NCBI RefSeq assembly: GCF_024305035.1
Contig: NZ_JAMWZB010000009.1
Span: forward strand, 62,001 to 126,000
DNA: 64,000 bases
Direction: 5' to 3'
Source: Algoriphagus sp.
Lineage (GTDB): Bacteria; Bacteroidota; Bacteroidia; Cytophagales; Cyclobacteriaceae
In this document: positions 57,583 through 64,000 of the stretch, piece by piece
Layout of the letters: every line of letters begins with the position of its first letter
How positions within the stretch are numbered: the stretch's first letter is position 1
Notes under the pieces: model-generated
What the model was told of the DNA's origin: nothing
Databases searched by the model: none
Seen by the model: the letters and a program-made list of their open reading frames with translations, nothing else
Program-made: the position numbers and the translations under genes

Positions 57583-58807
57583 AAGGCTTCATTTTAGGTG
57601 ATTCATCCATCATATCCTCCGGAGTCAGGGTGGGTAAAATTTTCTCCATTTTATCGAGTAGATTGACCATAAAACTCCGCCACAAAATGACCGAAGCTGG
57701 AATTTTTTCTACAATGACCGAGTATAAATTGATTGGGCGAAAGGGTACATCCCCAAGACTGTCCCGATCCAGGTCATAGCCCTCGTATTTATCCCAATAG
57801 TTTTCGGTCAGGGTATTGAGCACCACAGACCCATTGGTACTGATGTCGAATGTATTATTAGTGAAATTATTGGCTTGAAAAAGGTTTTGATCGCAGGATG
57901 CCATGAGCTTCAATGCCCAGCCGTTTTCTTGGAAAGTATTTTCTTCAAAGTCTATCCGACTACTGCCTTCCATGTAGATCCCGATGGTATTTTTAAGGAA
58001 AATATTTCCAATCACCTTGCTGTCAGCGATATCCTTAAGCAAAATCCCGTAGGAACTCGCCCCCCAATTTTCCTCAAATCGATTTTCTTGCATCAGGACA
58101 TTTTTGGTGTACATGACTGCCACCCCAGCCCCATTTTGACGAAAGGTATTCCGGATGTAGCTATTATCATGGGCAAACATAAAATGTAAGCCATAGCGCA
58201 TATTTCGTTCAATTCGGTTTTCCTTGGCTTGAGAATCGGTAACGAACTCCAAATAAATGCCATCCCGGTGTCCAGAAACTTGGTTGTTTGCAATGACCGA
58301 ATAGGAACATTTCCAGAGGTGAATGCCATTGCCCACTTCAAATTCCCGCTCGGAAGTTGCATTGATCGTATTGCCAAGAATGGTAAGACGCTTGGAGTTG
58401 GAGAAGTGAAGTCCAAAAAATGTCTCCTCAAGAATATTATTTCTGATGATACAATCCTGAGAGTCAAAGAACTTGATTCCAGCAGAATCCTCCATATTGG
58501 ATTTTCCGGTATTGATGATTTTGAGTCCTTCGATGAGAATATCTTTGCCGGCTACTAAAATCACATTTCCTTTTCCTTGTCCATCAAGGACTGGATAATT
58601 TTCCCCGATAAGCGAAATAGACTTTCGGATGACGATACCGGATTCGGGATAATGCCCACTTTCCAAAATCACCGTGTCCCCCGGGAGGGCCCGATCCACG
58701 CCCCGCTGGATCGATTGGCCGGCTTTAACCCGAATTTGACCTGCATTCAAATCCACCGAAATGCAGCAAAAAAGAAGGAATAACGAGAGGCTTATTAGCT
58801 TGTTCAT
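57569..58807 (-). CDS. nosD: NosD, periplasmic copper-processing protein
   Basis: 412 residues with a signal peptide (to about 22, DLNAG) and a right-handed beta-helix made of repeated N-x-x-x-x-N/G turns (IIRNNILEETFFGLHF, VIANNQVSGHRDGIYL, VIGNIFLKNTIGIYME). NosD delivers copper to, or holds, apo-NosZ during CuZ assembly. Tight overlap with nosF supports the complex. Confidence 0.94.
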   Translation of the reverse strand: MNKLISLSLFLLFCCISVDLNAGQIRVKAGQSIQRGVDRALPGDTVILESGHYPESGIVIRKSISLIGENYPVLDGQGKGNVILVAGKDILIEGLKIINTGKSNMEDSAGIKFFDSQDCIIRNNILEETFFGLHFSNSKRLTILGNTINATSEREFEVGNGIHLWKCSYSVIANNQVSGHRDGIYLEFVTDSQAKENRIERNMRYGLHFMFAHDNSYIRNTFRQNGAGVAVMYTKNVLMQENRFEENWGASSYGILLKDIADSKVIGNIFLKNTIGIYMEGSSRIDFEENTFQENGWALKLMASCDQNLFQANNFTNNTFDISTNGSVVLNTLTENYWDKYEGYDLDRDSLGDVPFRPINLYSVIVEKIPASVILWRSFMVNLLDKMEKILPTLTPEDMMDESPKMKPYDFS

Positions 58808-58828
58808 GATTTCTTGAATCTAGTTCAA

Positions 58829-59263
58829 CTATTTGAATTGGGTGACCAATTCTCCCCAAGCGAGGTAAACTCCTCCCTTTTTCATTTTATGATTCTCCAG
58901 TAATTCGAAGTCAGGAAAAGCAACGACTTGGCTTGCCATAGGCGTTTTGAATTCATCGGATTTGAGGTAAAAGGCATAATTGGCATCCAATAAGGTCCCG
59001 GGGTTAAGGTAATCGGTGACCAAAATATGTTTAAAACTAGAGCCTTGCCCCTCTTCTGAATGCAGGTATTCCATAAGGCAATTCAGGTCATCGAAAATGT
59101 AAATTTTGCCTTTTTCGGTTACCAGTTCAGCTCCGAATTTAGGATCCATCAACTTCATCTTGCAATGATGGCAAGCATCTTGACCGTAATTGATGGGCCT
59201 GGGATCTGCAGCGCAGGAGGCGAGTAAGACCGCAAGACTGAGGATTGAAAGGAGTTGTTTCAT
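58829..59263 (-). CDS. nosL: NosL, copper chaperone lipoprotein
   Basis: 144 residues from the ATG at 59263; the frame is open further upstream into the preceding gene's end, but the lipoprotein signal (LLASC, lipid at Cys17) fixes this start. Cys31-H-H-Cys34-K-Met36 matches the NosL Cu(I)-binding C-x-x-C-x-M. NosL binds copper in the periplasm and hands it to the NosDFY/NosZ maturation path. Confidence 0.94.
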   Translation of the reverse strand: MKQLLSILSLAVLLASCAADPRPINYGQDACHHCKMKLMDPKFGAELVTEKGKIYIFDDLNCLMEYLHSEEGQGSSFKHILVTDYLNPGTLLDANYAFYLKSDEFKTPMASQVVAFPDFELLENHKMKKGGVYLAWGELVTQFK

Positions 59264-59303
59264 GATTTCTAGGATTAAAGGGTAAGTAGTAAGCAAGAGG
59301 AGA

Positions 59304-59882
59304 TTAGGTGATTTTAGTGTTCTTCCTATCTCGGATGATGGCAACCAAAAGCAGAGCCACTCCTCCCATCAAAATCCAACTGCCGGTATCCGGGCCAGAA
59401 TATGCTAGAAAATTGAGCAGTTCTTTGTAGCCGACCAAGGGAGGCTGATAAGTCATATCCGGCACTTTGATCGCCGCTTTCGGGTCGAGATTATGTCCAT
59501 AATCATAGCCCCAGAGGTACATGTCTACCAACACGGCCAGGCCAAACAAGCTCATCAAAGCTAAAAACCCGTTGAGGGACCATCGCTTTCCGATCCAAGC
59601 GGCCAAAACTCCCAGCCCGAAGAGCACTCCGATGATGTATTTGAGGTAGAGGAATTCGGGAAACATTTCCTCCCCGATATGCTTCATTCCAATGTAGTGA
59701 TTGACTCCATTGATGGTGTCCACATTGCCACTGAGGTGGTCGATCCAGATTTTCATATTGAGTCCCTCAGGGTATTGAGGAGCCCAAAGACTAATCTGCC
59801 AAAGGGGGGTAAAATAGGCTGGAATGATCGTCAAAGCCGCAATCAAAATCAGCAGCCGGTTGGAGTTGGATAGCATTTTCAT
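59304..59882 (-). CDS. Four-TM membrane protein of the nos cluster, function unknown
   Basis: 192 residues, four predicted TM helices (about 8-26, 78-98, 105-125, 165-183). The first periplasmic loop has WAPQYPEGLNMKIWIDH and GVNHYIGMKHIGEEMFPE; the second has DYGHNLDPKAAIKVPDMTYQPPL. Conserved-looking His, Met and Asp in these loops might bind copper. It sits between nosZ and nosL, as such proteins do in clade II nos clusters of Bacteroidota (recollection). No established name or role. Confidence 0.85.
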   Translation of the reverse strand: MKMLSNSNRLLILIAALTIIPAYFTPLWQISLWAPQYPEGLNMKIWIDHLSGNVDTINGVNHYIGMKHIGEEMFPEFLYLKYIIGVLFGLGVLAAWIGKRWSLNGFLALMSLFGLAVLVDMYLWGYDYGHNLDPKAAIKVPDMTYQPPLVGYKELLNFLAYSGPDTGSWILMGGVALLLVAIIRDRKNTKIT

Positions 59883-59940
59883 AGTGAAGGGAGGAAAACC
59901 GCCAGCCTTTTATGATTGGCGATTTTCCTGTTAAGTGAAC

Positions 59941-61899
59941 TTATTCAGCGTCTCCTGTCGAATAACTCAGCGGCACATTGGCGCCCTTGGGAGATACCCG
60001 GAGGTAACCCTGCATTTCTTGGTGAAGGGCAGAACAGAAGTCTGTACAGTAGAATGGGAATACCCCTACTCGATCGGGAACCCACTTCAGCGTGGAAGTT
60101 TCTCCTGGCATAATCAGCAATTCAGCGGTATTGGCACCTTTGATGGCAAATCCATGGGGTACATCCCAGTCTTGCTCCAAATTGGTGACGTGGAAATAAA
60201 CCTCATCTCCTACGTGAACTCCTTCGATATTATCCGGTCTGAAATTGGATCGGATAGAGGTCATGTACACATGGACTTCATTTCCATTTCGCTCCACACG
60301 GGCATCATTGATGCCTTTAAGGGCATGCGGACTTTGGTTATTTTCAATGGGGTAAAATTTGACCTGACGATCTTTGATCAAGCTGGCCGGAAAAGCCTCT
60401 GCATAGTGAGGCTCCCCGATGGTAGGGAAGTCCAAAAGCAATTGCATCTTATCTCCTGAAATATCGTAAAGCTGTGCGGAGTGAGCCAATTCCGGACCCG
60501 TGGGCAAGTAGCGGTCTTTGGTGATTTTGTTGTAAGCCACCATGTACTTTCCATGCGGTTTTCCAGTAGGTCCTCCAGGTACACTCAAGTGACCCACAGA
60601 ATAATAAGTAGGCACTCGATCCAAAACCTCTAGGGTTTCAATATTCCACTTTACAATTTCAGAGGACACAAACATGGAGGTGTAGGCATTTCCTTTTCCA
60701 TCAAATTCAGTGTGCAAGGGGCCTAATCCGGGTTTTTGAACTTCACCATGAAGAACCGATTCGTATTTCAAAACTGGCATTCCGTTGATGTCGCCTTCGA
60801 AGTCCCCGTTTTCAATTGCGGCAAGCATTTTTGTGAAGGAAAATACAGGAATGATGGCTGCTAATTTTCCGGAACCGATAATGTATTCCCCTGTAGGATC
60901 GGTGTCAGTTCCATGAGGAGACTTGGGACAGGGAATGAAATACACGATATCTTTGAGTACCGTCGGATCAAGCGTTAGTACTTCTTCGATGATTTCTGAG
61001 CTTGCAGAGTGGGTTGCCTCATCCCATTTGTTGTGGGCGTATTTTACTTTTCGGGTAGTACCCTTACCTGCTTTGACATATTCTTCCGCTTTTTTCCAGT
61101 TAACGGCCATAATAAAATCCTTGTCCTTTTGGGAAGCATTCACTTCCAAAAGCGTATGGGCCATTTCGGTATTGTAAGTAGAAAAGAAAAACCAGCCATG
61201 CGATTTGTTTTTACCGGCTCGGGCCAGATCAAAATTGAAAGGAGGTGCTTCGATCTGGAAGGCCAGGTCCATATCCCCATGGGTGGGATCCACACTGATA
61301 AAGGAAATGTATCCCTTGAAATTATCCTTGTAGGAGTCGATGGATACGTCCTGCTCTTCCCCTACCGGAACTGAAAATCGGGTACCTGCCACCACATACT
61401 CGGTATTTTGAGTGATAAAGGGAGAGGAGTGATTTCCAGCAGAATTGGGAATCTCAATGATTTCTACGGTTTTAAAGGTATTCAAATCCACTCGGGCAAT
61501 CCGTGGGGTATTATTGGCATTGCCAAAAGCCCATCGGGCATCGTGTTCGGCATTGGTCGTAGAAATGGCGATGTGGTGTAAATCATCCCAAGGAATAAAT
61601 CCATGAGCAGTATTGAGCATGGGTTTGGTTTCCTCTGAATACCCCCATCCATTTTCCGGATGGACCGAAAATACGGGAAGAATCTTCAAAACCCTTCCTG
61701 AAGGAAGACCGACAACGGACATCTGTCCATTAAAGCCACCAGAGACAATGTTGTAAAACTCATCGTGCTCGCCTGGGGCCACATAGACTTTGGAGGCCGC
61801 ATCTCCTGTGATGGCAGATTGGGCTCCTTTGGGTTTACATCCGGGTGCCAGTGCCACTGCGATTAAGCCAGCGGCAACCAGCCATGTGTGTGTTTTCAT
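59941..61899 (-). CDS. nosZ: Nitrous oxide reductase, clade II (Sec-exported)
   Basis: 652 residues. The N-terminal signal (KTHTWLVAAGLIAVALAPGC) lacks a twin-arginine, which marks the clade II form; the Cys at residue 21 may even be lipidated, although P-G-C is not an ideal lipobox. The propeller carries DDLHHIAIS and CPKSPHGTD (CuZ region). The cupredoxin end holds the CuA site: Cys618-x3-Cys622-x3-His626-x2-Met629 within CTDFCSALHQEM, plus HGFAIKG. It reduces N2O to N2 in the periplasm with two electrons. Accessory genes follow at once; unusual repeats precede it. Confidence 0.97.
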   Translation of the reverse strand: MKTHTWLVAAGLIAVALAPGCKPKGAQSAITGDAASKVYVAPGEHDEFYNIVSGGFNGQMSVVGLPSGRVLKILPVFSVHPENGWGYSEETKPMLNTAHGFIPWDDLHHIAISTTNAEHDARWAFGNANNTPRIARVDLNTFKTVEIIEIPNSAGNHSSPFITQNTEYVVAGTRFSVPVGEEQDVSIDSYKDNFKGYISFISVDPTHGDMDLAFQIEAPPFNFDLARAGKNKSHGWFFFSTYNTEMAHTLLEVNASQKDKDFIMAVNWKKAEEYVKAGKGTTRKVKYAHNKWDEATHSASSEIIEEVLTLDPTVLKDIVYFIPCPKSPHGTDTDPTGEYIIGSGKLAAIIPVFSFTKMLAAIENGDFEGDINGMPVLKYESVLHGEVQKPGLGPLHTEFDGKGNAYTSMFVSSEIVKWNIETLEVLDRVPTYYSVGHLSVPGGPTGKPHGKYMVAYNKITKDRYLPTGPELAHSAQLYDISGDKMQLLLDFPTIGEPHYAEAFPASLIKDRQVKFYPIENNQSPHALKGINDARVERNGNEVHVYMTSIRSNFRPDNIEGVHVGDEVYFHVTNLEQDWDVPHGFAIKGANTAELLIMPGETSTLKWVPDRVGVFPFYCTDFCSALHQEMQGYLRVSPKGANVPLSYSTGDAE

Positions 61900-61921
61900 G
61901 TGTATATATTTGTTTTTTAGC

Positions 61922-61994
61922 GGTCACATGGAATCTCGCGTTTATAATCACCCCGGTTTGTGAGAGGTACGTCATACTCGATTTCATGTGTTTA
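61922..61994 (-). repeat. Leader repeat unit A upstream of nosZ
   Basis: 73-base unit, 93% identical (68/73) to unit B 88 bases away. Outer inverted arms CACATGGAATC (61925-61935) and GATTTCATGTG (61980-61990) enclose an inner hairpin (61950-61954 with 61964-61968). On the nosZ strand, inner pairing survives in unit A by a G-U pair. The minus strand also has an ATG-initiated frame (61987 to 61835) that starts MKSSMTYLSQTGVII and overruns the nosZ start in another frame. Confidence 0.85.
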
Positions 61995-62009
61995 TAGGTA
62001 AATTTTAAG

Positions 62010-62082
62010 GGTCACATGGAATCTCGCGATGATAATCACCCCGGTGTGTGAGGGGTACGTCATGCTCGATTTCATGTGTTTA
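62010..62082 (-). repeat. Leader repeat unit B upstream of nosZ
   Basis: Second copy of the 73-base unit. Outer arms 62013-62023 and 62068-62078; inner stem ACCCC/GGGGT (62038-62042 and 62052-62056). On the minus strand a 27-codon frame (62075 to 61992) starts MKSSMTYPSHTGVII and ends four bases before the ATG of unit A's frame. Confidence 0.85.
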
Positions 62083-62100
62083 CGATTTGATTTTTAGAGG

Positions 62101-62167
62101 TCAGATGGCATACCCCGGATATTCATTCTCCTGTGGGTTGACTACTCGACAGGGGTATTTCATTTGA
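62101..62167 (-). repeat. Diverged third leader element upstream of nosZ
   Basis: Shares GGTCA-x-ATGG and the ACCCC...GGGGT elements with units A and B at nearly the same spacing, but most of the middle differs. Its arms (62101-62116 and 62152-62167) pair over 13 of 16 positions around a 35-base loop. The minus strand carries a 20-codon frame (62163 to 62101) starting MKYPCRVV. Confidence 0.65.
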
Positions 62168-62189
62168 ATAAATTAGTTAGTCTGGATTT

Positions 62190-63965
62190 TTACAGCGCAC
62201 CGTCTTTTTCTCCGGCTTTTTCCAAATCATTTTTCCGGAGAAATTCCAAGATTCCCCGGGCATCACCCACGGAGATATTTTGATTGGGCATCCGAGTAAG
62301 ACATTCGGCCAAAAGCTCCTGAGCCACGGGGTCTTCGTCCAGCATCACATCCACATTGGTAATCATATTCATAATCCATTCTGGACGGCGACGATTGGTC
62401 ACTCCCTGAAAGCCGGGGCCCACCAAGCGCTTATCATTGAGTTGATGGCAGGCTGTACATTTCATATCCACAATGGCTTTTCCGGTACTGACCAGATTTT
62501 CATCAATGGATTCGTCGAGATCCACATTTTTGATTTCACCGATTCCTTTTGGATCGGCTTTGACTTGTTGAGTCGCTTCTTCTGGCTGAGTCGAGCTTGC
62601 CGTGTTTTGGCTTTCTCCTCCTGCGCAGGCGGTCATGAGTATCCCTAGGATCCCCAAAGACCAGATAAGTGATTTTTTCATAGAGGGGGTACTGTTTTGA
62701 TTTGGATTTTTTGAAGTTAGATTGAGTTGTGAAGTATTCGGTGACTTATTTTCAAGTTGGGTAATCCACAGGATTGCTAATCCCAGAGGAAATAAAATGG
62801 AGAATAGAAATAGGAGAAGATGGTATTGAGGAATAAAGCCTAGCTTCAACCAGAGCAAAAGCCCTTGGCTGAAAAGTAGGATTTCAGTACTGAGAAACGC
62901 CGAGATTACGACAAGCCATCCCGCAGCACTGGACCGTTCCATGGAAAGGTCACCATTGAGCATGGCCACCGCGCCCAGCCCAAAACTCATGATTCCCAGC
63001 AGCACCAGATGAAGAAACCCGATCACAAATTGCCTGATCGAATAGGAAATCACGGCTACGGAAGGAAGAATAAGGCAGAGTTGAAGAATAGCTTTGACTG
63101 TCAAACTGATCAAGGCTGCATAGATCAAGAGTTTAACCAGCTTAGGTAGTTCCAAGCCTTTGACACCCTGAAGTAAGGCTCTGAAAATCCAGAAATATAC
63201 CATTCCCTGAAGTCCCACAGCAATAGCGTTGATTGTGAAAAACAAGGGGTTGGGTTCGGCCCAGGTGATGACCAAAGCATAGGTAAGTCCCACCGAAAGG
63301 ATCATGACCCCAATCCGGAAGACAGACCAATGAATCACTCCCCTCACCTGCTCCACCCGATAAATCAAGAGCCCTAGTGTTCCGAGCACAAACCAGCCAT
63401 TGAGCTGAAAGTGGAGAAACCATTGGATGCTCATGAAATACAATTCGTGCATTCGTCCCAGGCTAACGGTCACTGGGCCCAGCGCCCAGAGACCCAAGGT
63501 TGAGATCAACTGAAACCCAATGGCAAGTTGAATCAGTCGGATCCCCAGACTAACAGCTTGCATCCGAAGCGTCCCAAGAAGCCTAACGGCTAGGATATAG
63601 GAAACCAGCACATGGAGCGTAGAGAAAGAAATACTCCAAACTCCATAGCCTTGGACCGGGAAAGTGACCAGCATGCCAATCAAAGAGATCAGGATCAGCA
63701 GAAATAGCCTTCTGTATTTTGGGATAACTACCTGTGCAGATTCCAAACTGAAAATAATCCCACCTGTGATCATCAAATACCCCCAACCCAGGAGTGCCAA
63801 ATGCGAATGCGTATGGAGCACATTTTTGTAATCCAAAACGGCAGGCATCGCCATCACATGAAATGAGCGCATGACCAGTCCCAAAAGGGCAGCAATCAAA
63901 AAGAAAGCTAGCGCCCACCGGGTCCAGGTCTGCTTAAATGCGATATGCGAAAACGTGGGGGTCAC
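62190..63965 (-). CDS. Fusion: His-rich multi-TM protein joined to a c-type cytochrome lipoprotein, nos cluster
   Basis: 591 codons from a GTG at 63965. Residues 1-400 form about 12 TM helices with conserved-looking His sites: HTHSHLALLGWGYL, HELYF, WFLHFQLNGW and RQFVIGFLHLVLLG, a pattern like heme-binding, oxidase subunit I-like membrane proteins. After a 30-residue polar linker, Met429 starts a full lipoprotein signal (KKSLIWSLGILGILMTACAGG) and a mono-heme cytochrome c (CTACH; possible distal Met in TRMPNQ). The cytochrome probably passes electrons to NosZ. It may be one fused protein, or the cytochrome may also be made from the internal ATG at 62681. Role in N2O reduction inferred from place. 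Confidence 0.85.
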   Translation of the reverse strand: MTPTFSHIAFKQTWTRWALAFFLIAALLGLVMRSFHVMAMPAVLDYKNVLHTHSHLALLGWGYLMITGGIIFSLESAQVVIPKYRRLFLLILISLIGMLVTFPVQGYGVWSISFSTLHVLVSYILAVRLLGTLRMQAVSLGIRLIQLAIGFQLISTLGLWALGPVTVSLGRMHELYFMSIQWFLHFQLNGWFVLGTLGLLIYRVEQVRGVIHWSVFRIGVMILSVGLTYALVITWAEPNPLFFTINAIAVGLQGMVYFWIFRALLQGVKGLELPKLVKLLIYAALISLTVKAILQLCLILPSVAVISYSIRQFVIGFLHLVLLGIMSFGLGAVAMLNGDLSMERSSAAGWLVVISAFLSTEILLFSQGLLLWLKLGFIPQYHLLLFLFSILFPLGLAILWITQLENKSPNTSQLNLTSKNPNQNSTPSMKKSLIWSLGILGILMTACAGGESQNTASSTQPEEATQQVKADPKGIGEIKNVDLDESIDENLVSTGKAIVDMKCTACHQLNDKRLVGPGFQGVTNRRRPEWIMNMITNVDVMLDEDPVAQELLAECLTRMPNQNISVGDARGILEFLRKNDLEKAGEKDGAL

Positions 63966-64000
63966 TACTGGGTTAATCGAGGTTATTCAATTCTTTAAAT

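Noticed and set aside
61922-62167. CRISPR or simple satellite
   Set aside because: Only two good copies with a 15-base spacer, inverted repeats inside, and no cas gene; not a CRISPR array.
1-64000. tRNA, rRNA, insertion sequence, integrase or prophage genes
   Set aside because: None recognised when reading both strands; small structured RNAs without strong motifs could still have been missed.

Overview
The window looks like chromosomal DNA of a Bacteroidota bacterium, most likely order Cytophagales (a Cyclobacteriaceae/Algoriphagus-like organism). This is an inference from gene content: TonB-dependent receptors with carboxypeptidase-like N-terminal domains, fused IcmF-type acyl-CoA mutase, two-subunit transketolase, a clade II (non-Tat) nos cluster, and -7 boxes of the Bacteroidota form TAnnTTTG instead of sigma70 boxes. 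Almost the whole window is densely coded. No tRNA, rRNA, CRISPR array, transposase or phage gene was recognised.

Layout. 1-3.0 kb: a visibly AT-richer accessory patch holding an AbiE-type toxin-antitoxin pair (cut by the left edge), a TIGR02391/Ymh-like gene broken by one frameshift and one nonsense codon, and the C-terminal stump of a GNAT acetyltransferase. 3.1-11.1 kb (minus): a hybrid histidine kinase paired with a Cache-domain lipoprotein, a small conserved protein with an OsmC protein, and the 1125-residue IcmF mutase. 11.5-18.1 kb (plus): sugar symporter plus fructokinase, an MFS transporter, and a TonB receptor paired with an acidic lipoprotein, closed by a strong terminator. 18.2-28.0 kb: a small lipoprotein gene, the ATP-dependent DNA ligase and Lhr-like helicase pair, trkA-trkH potassium uptake, rmuC and an alpha/beta hydrolase. 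28.1-30.9 kb: a divergent Nramp-family transporter with a non-canonical metal site, then an ECF sigma / short anti-sigma / Spy-like sensor module. 30.9-42.6 kb: housekeeping genes (mscL, oligopeptidase B, mgsA-pfkA, LD-carboxypeptidase with an SGNH lipoprotein, a FAH-family protein with an M23 peptidase, a thiol peroxidase with split transketolase, a GNAT protein). 42.7-56.0 kb: a nitrilase-family hydrolase, a tricorn-like protease, an amidohydrolase, two TonB receptors and a PepSY membrane protein that probably reduces or unloads imported ferric siderophore.

56.1-64.0 kb (minus) is a complete clade II nitrous oxide reduction cluster, in transcription order: membrane protein/cytochrome c fusion, nosZ, a small membrane protein, nosL, nosD, nosF, nosY. 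NosZ reduces N2O in the periplasm, NosL and NosDFY are needed for copper-centre assembly, and the cytochrome c is a plausible electron donor.

The two most unusual signals lie in the nos cluster. One is a tandem array of three structured elements in the 290 bp ahead of nosZ: two 73-bp units 93% identical plus a diverged third, each with nested inverted repeats and each carrying a short ATG-initiated ORF on the nosZ strand. The other is the in-frame fusion of a histidine-rich multi-TM protein to a complete cytochrome c lipoprotein that still has its own start codon and lipoprotein signal.
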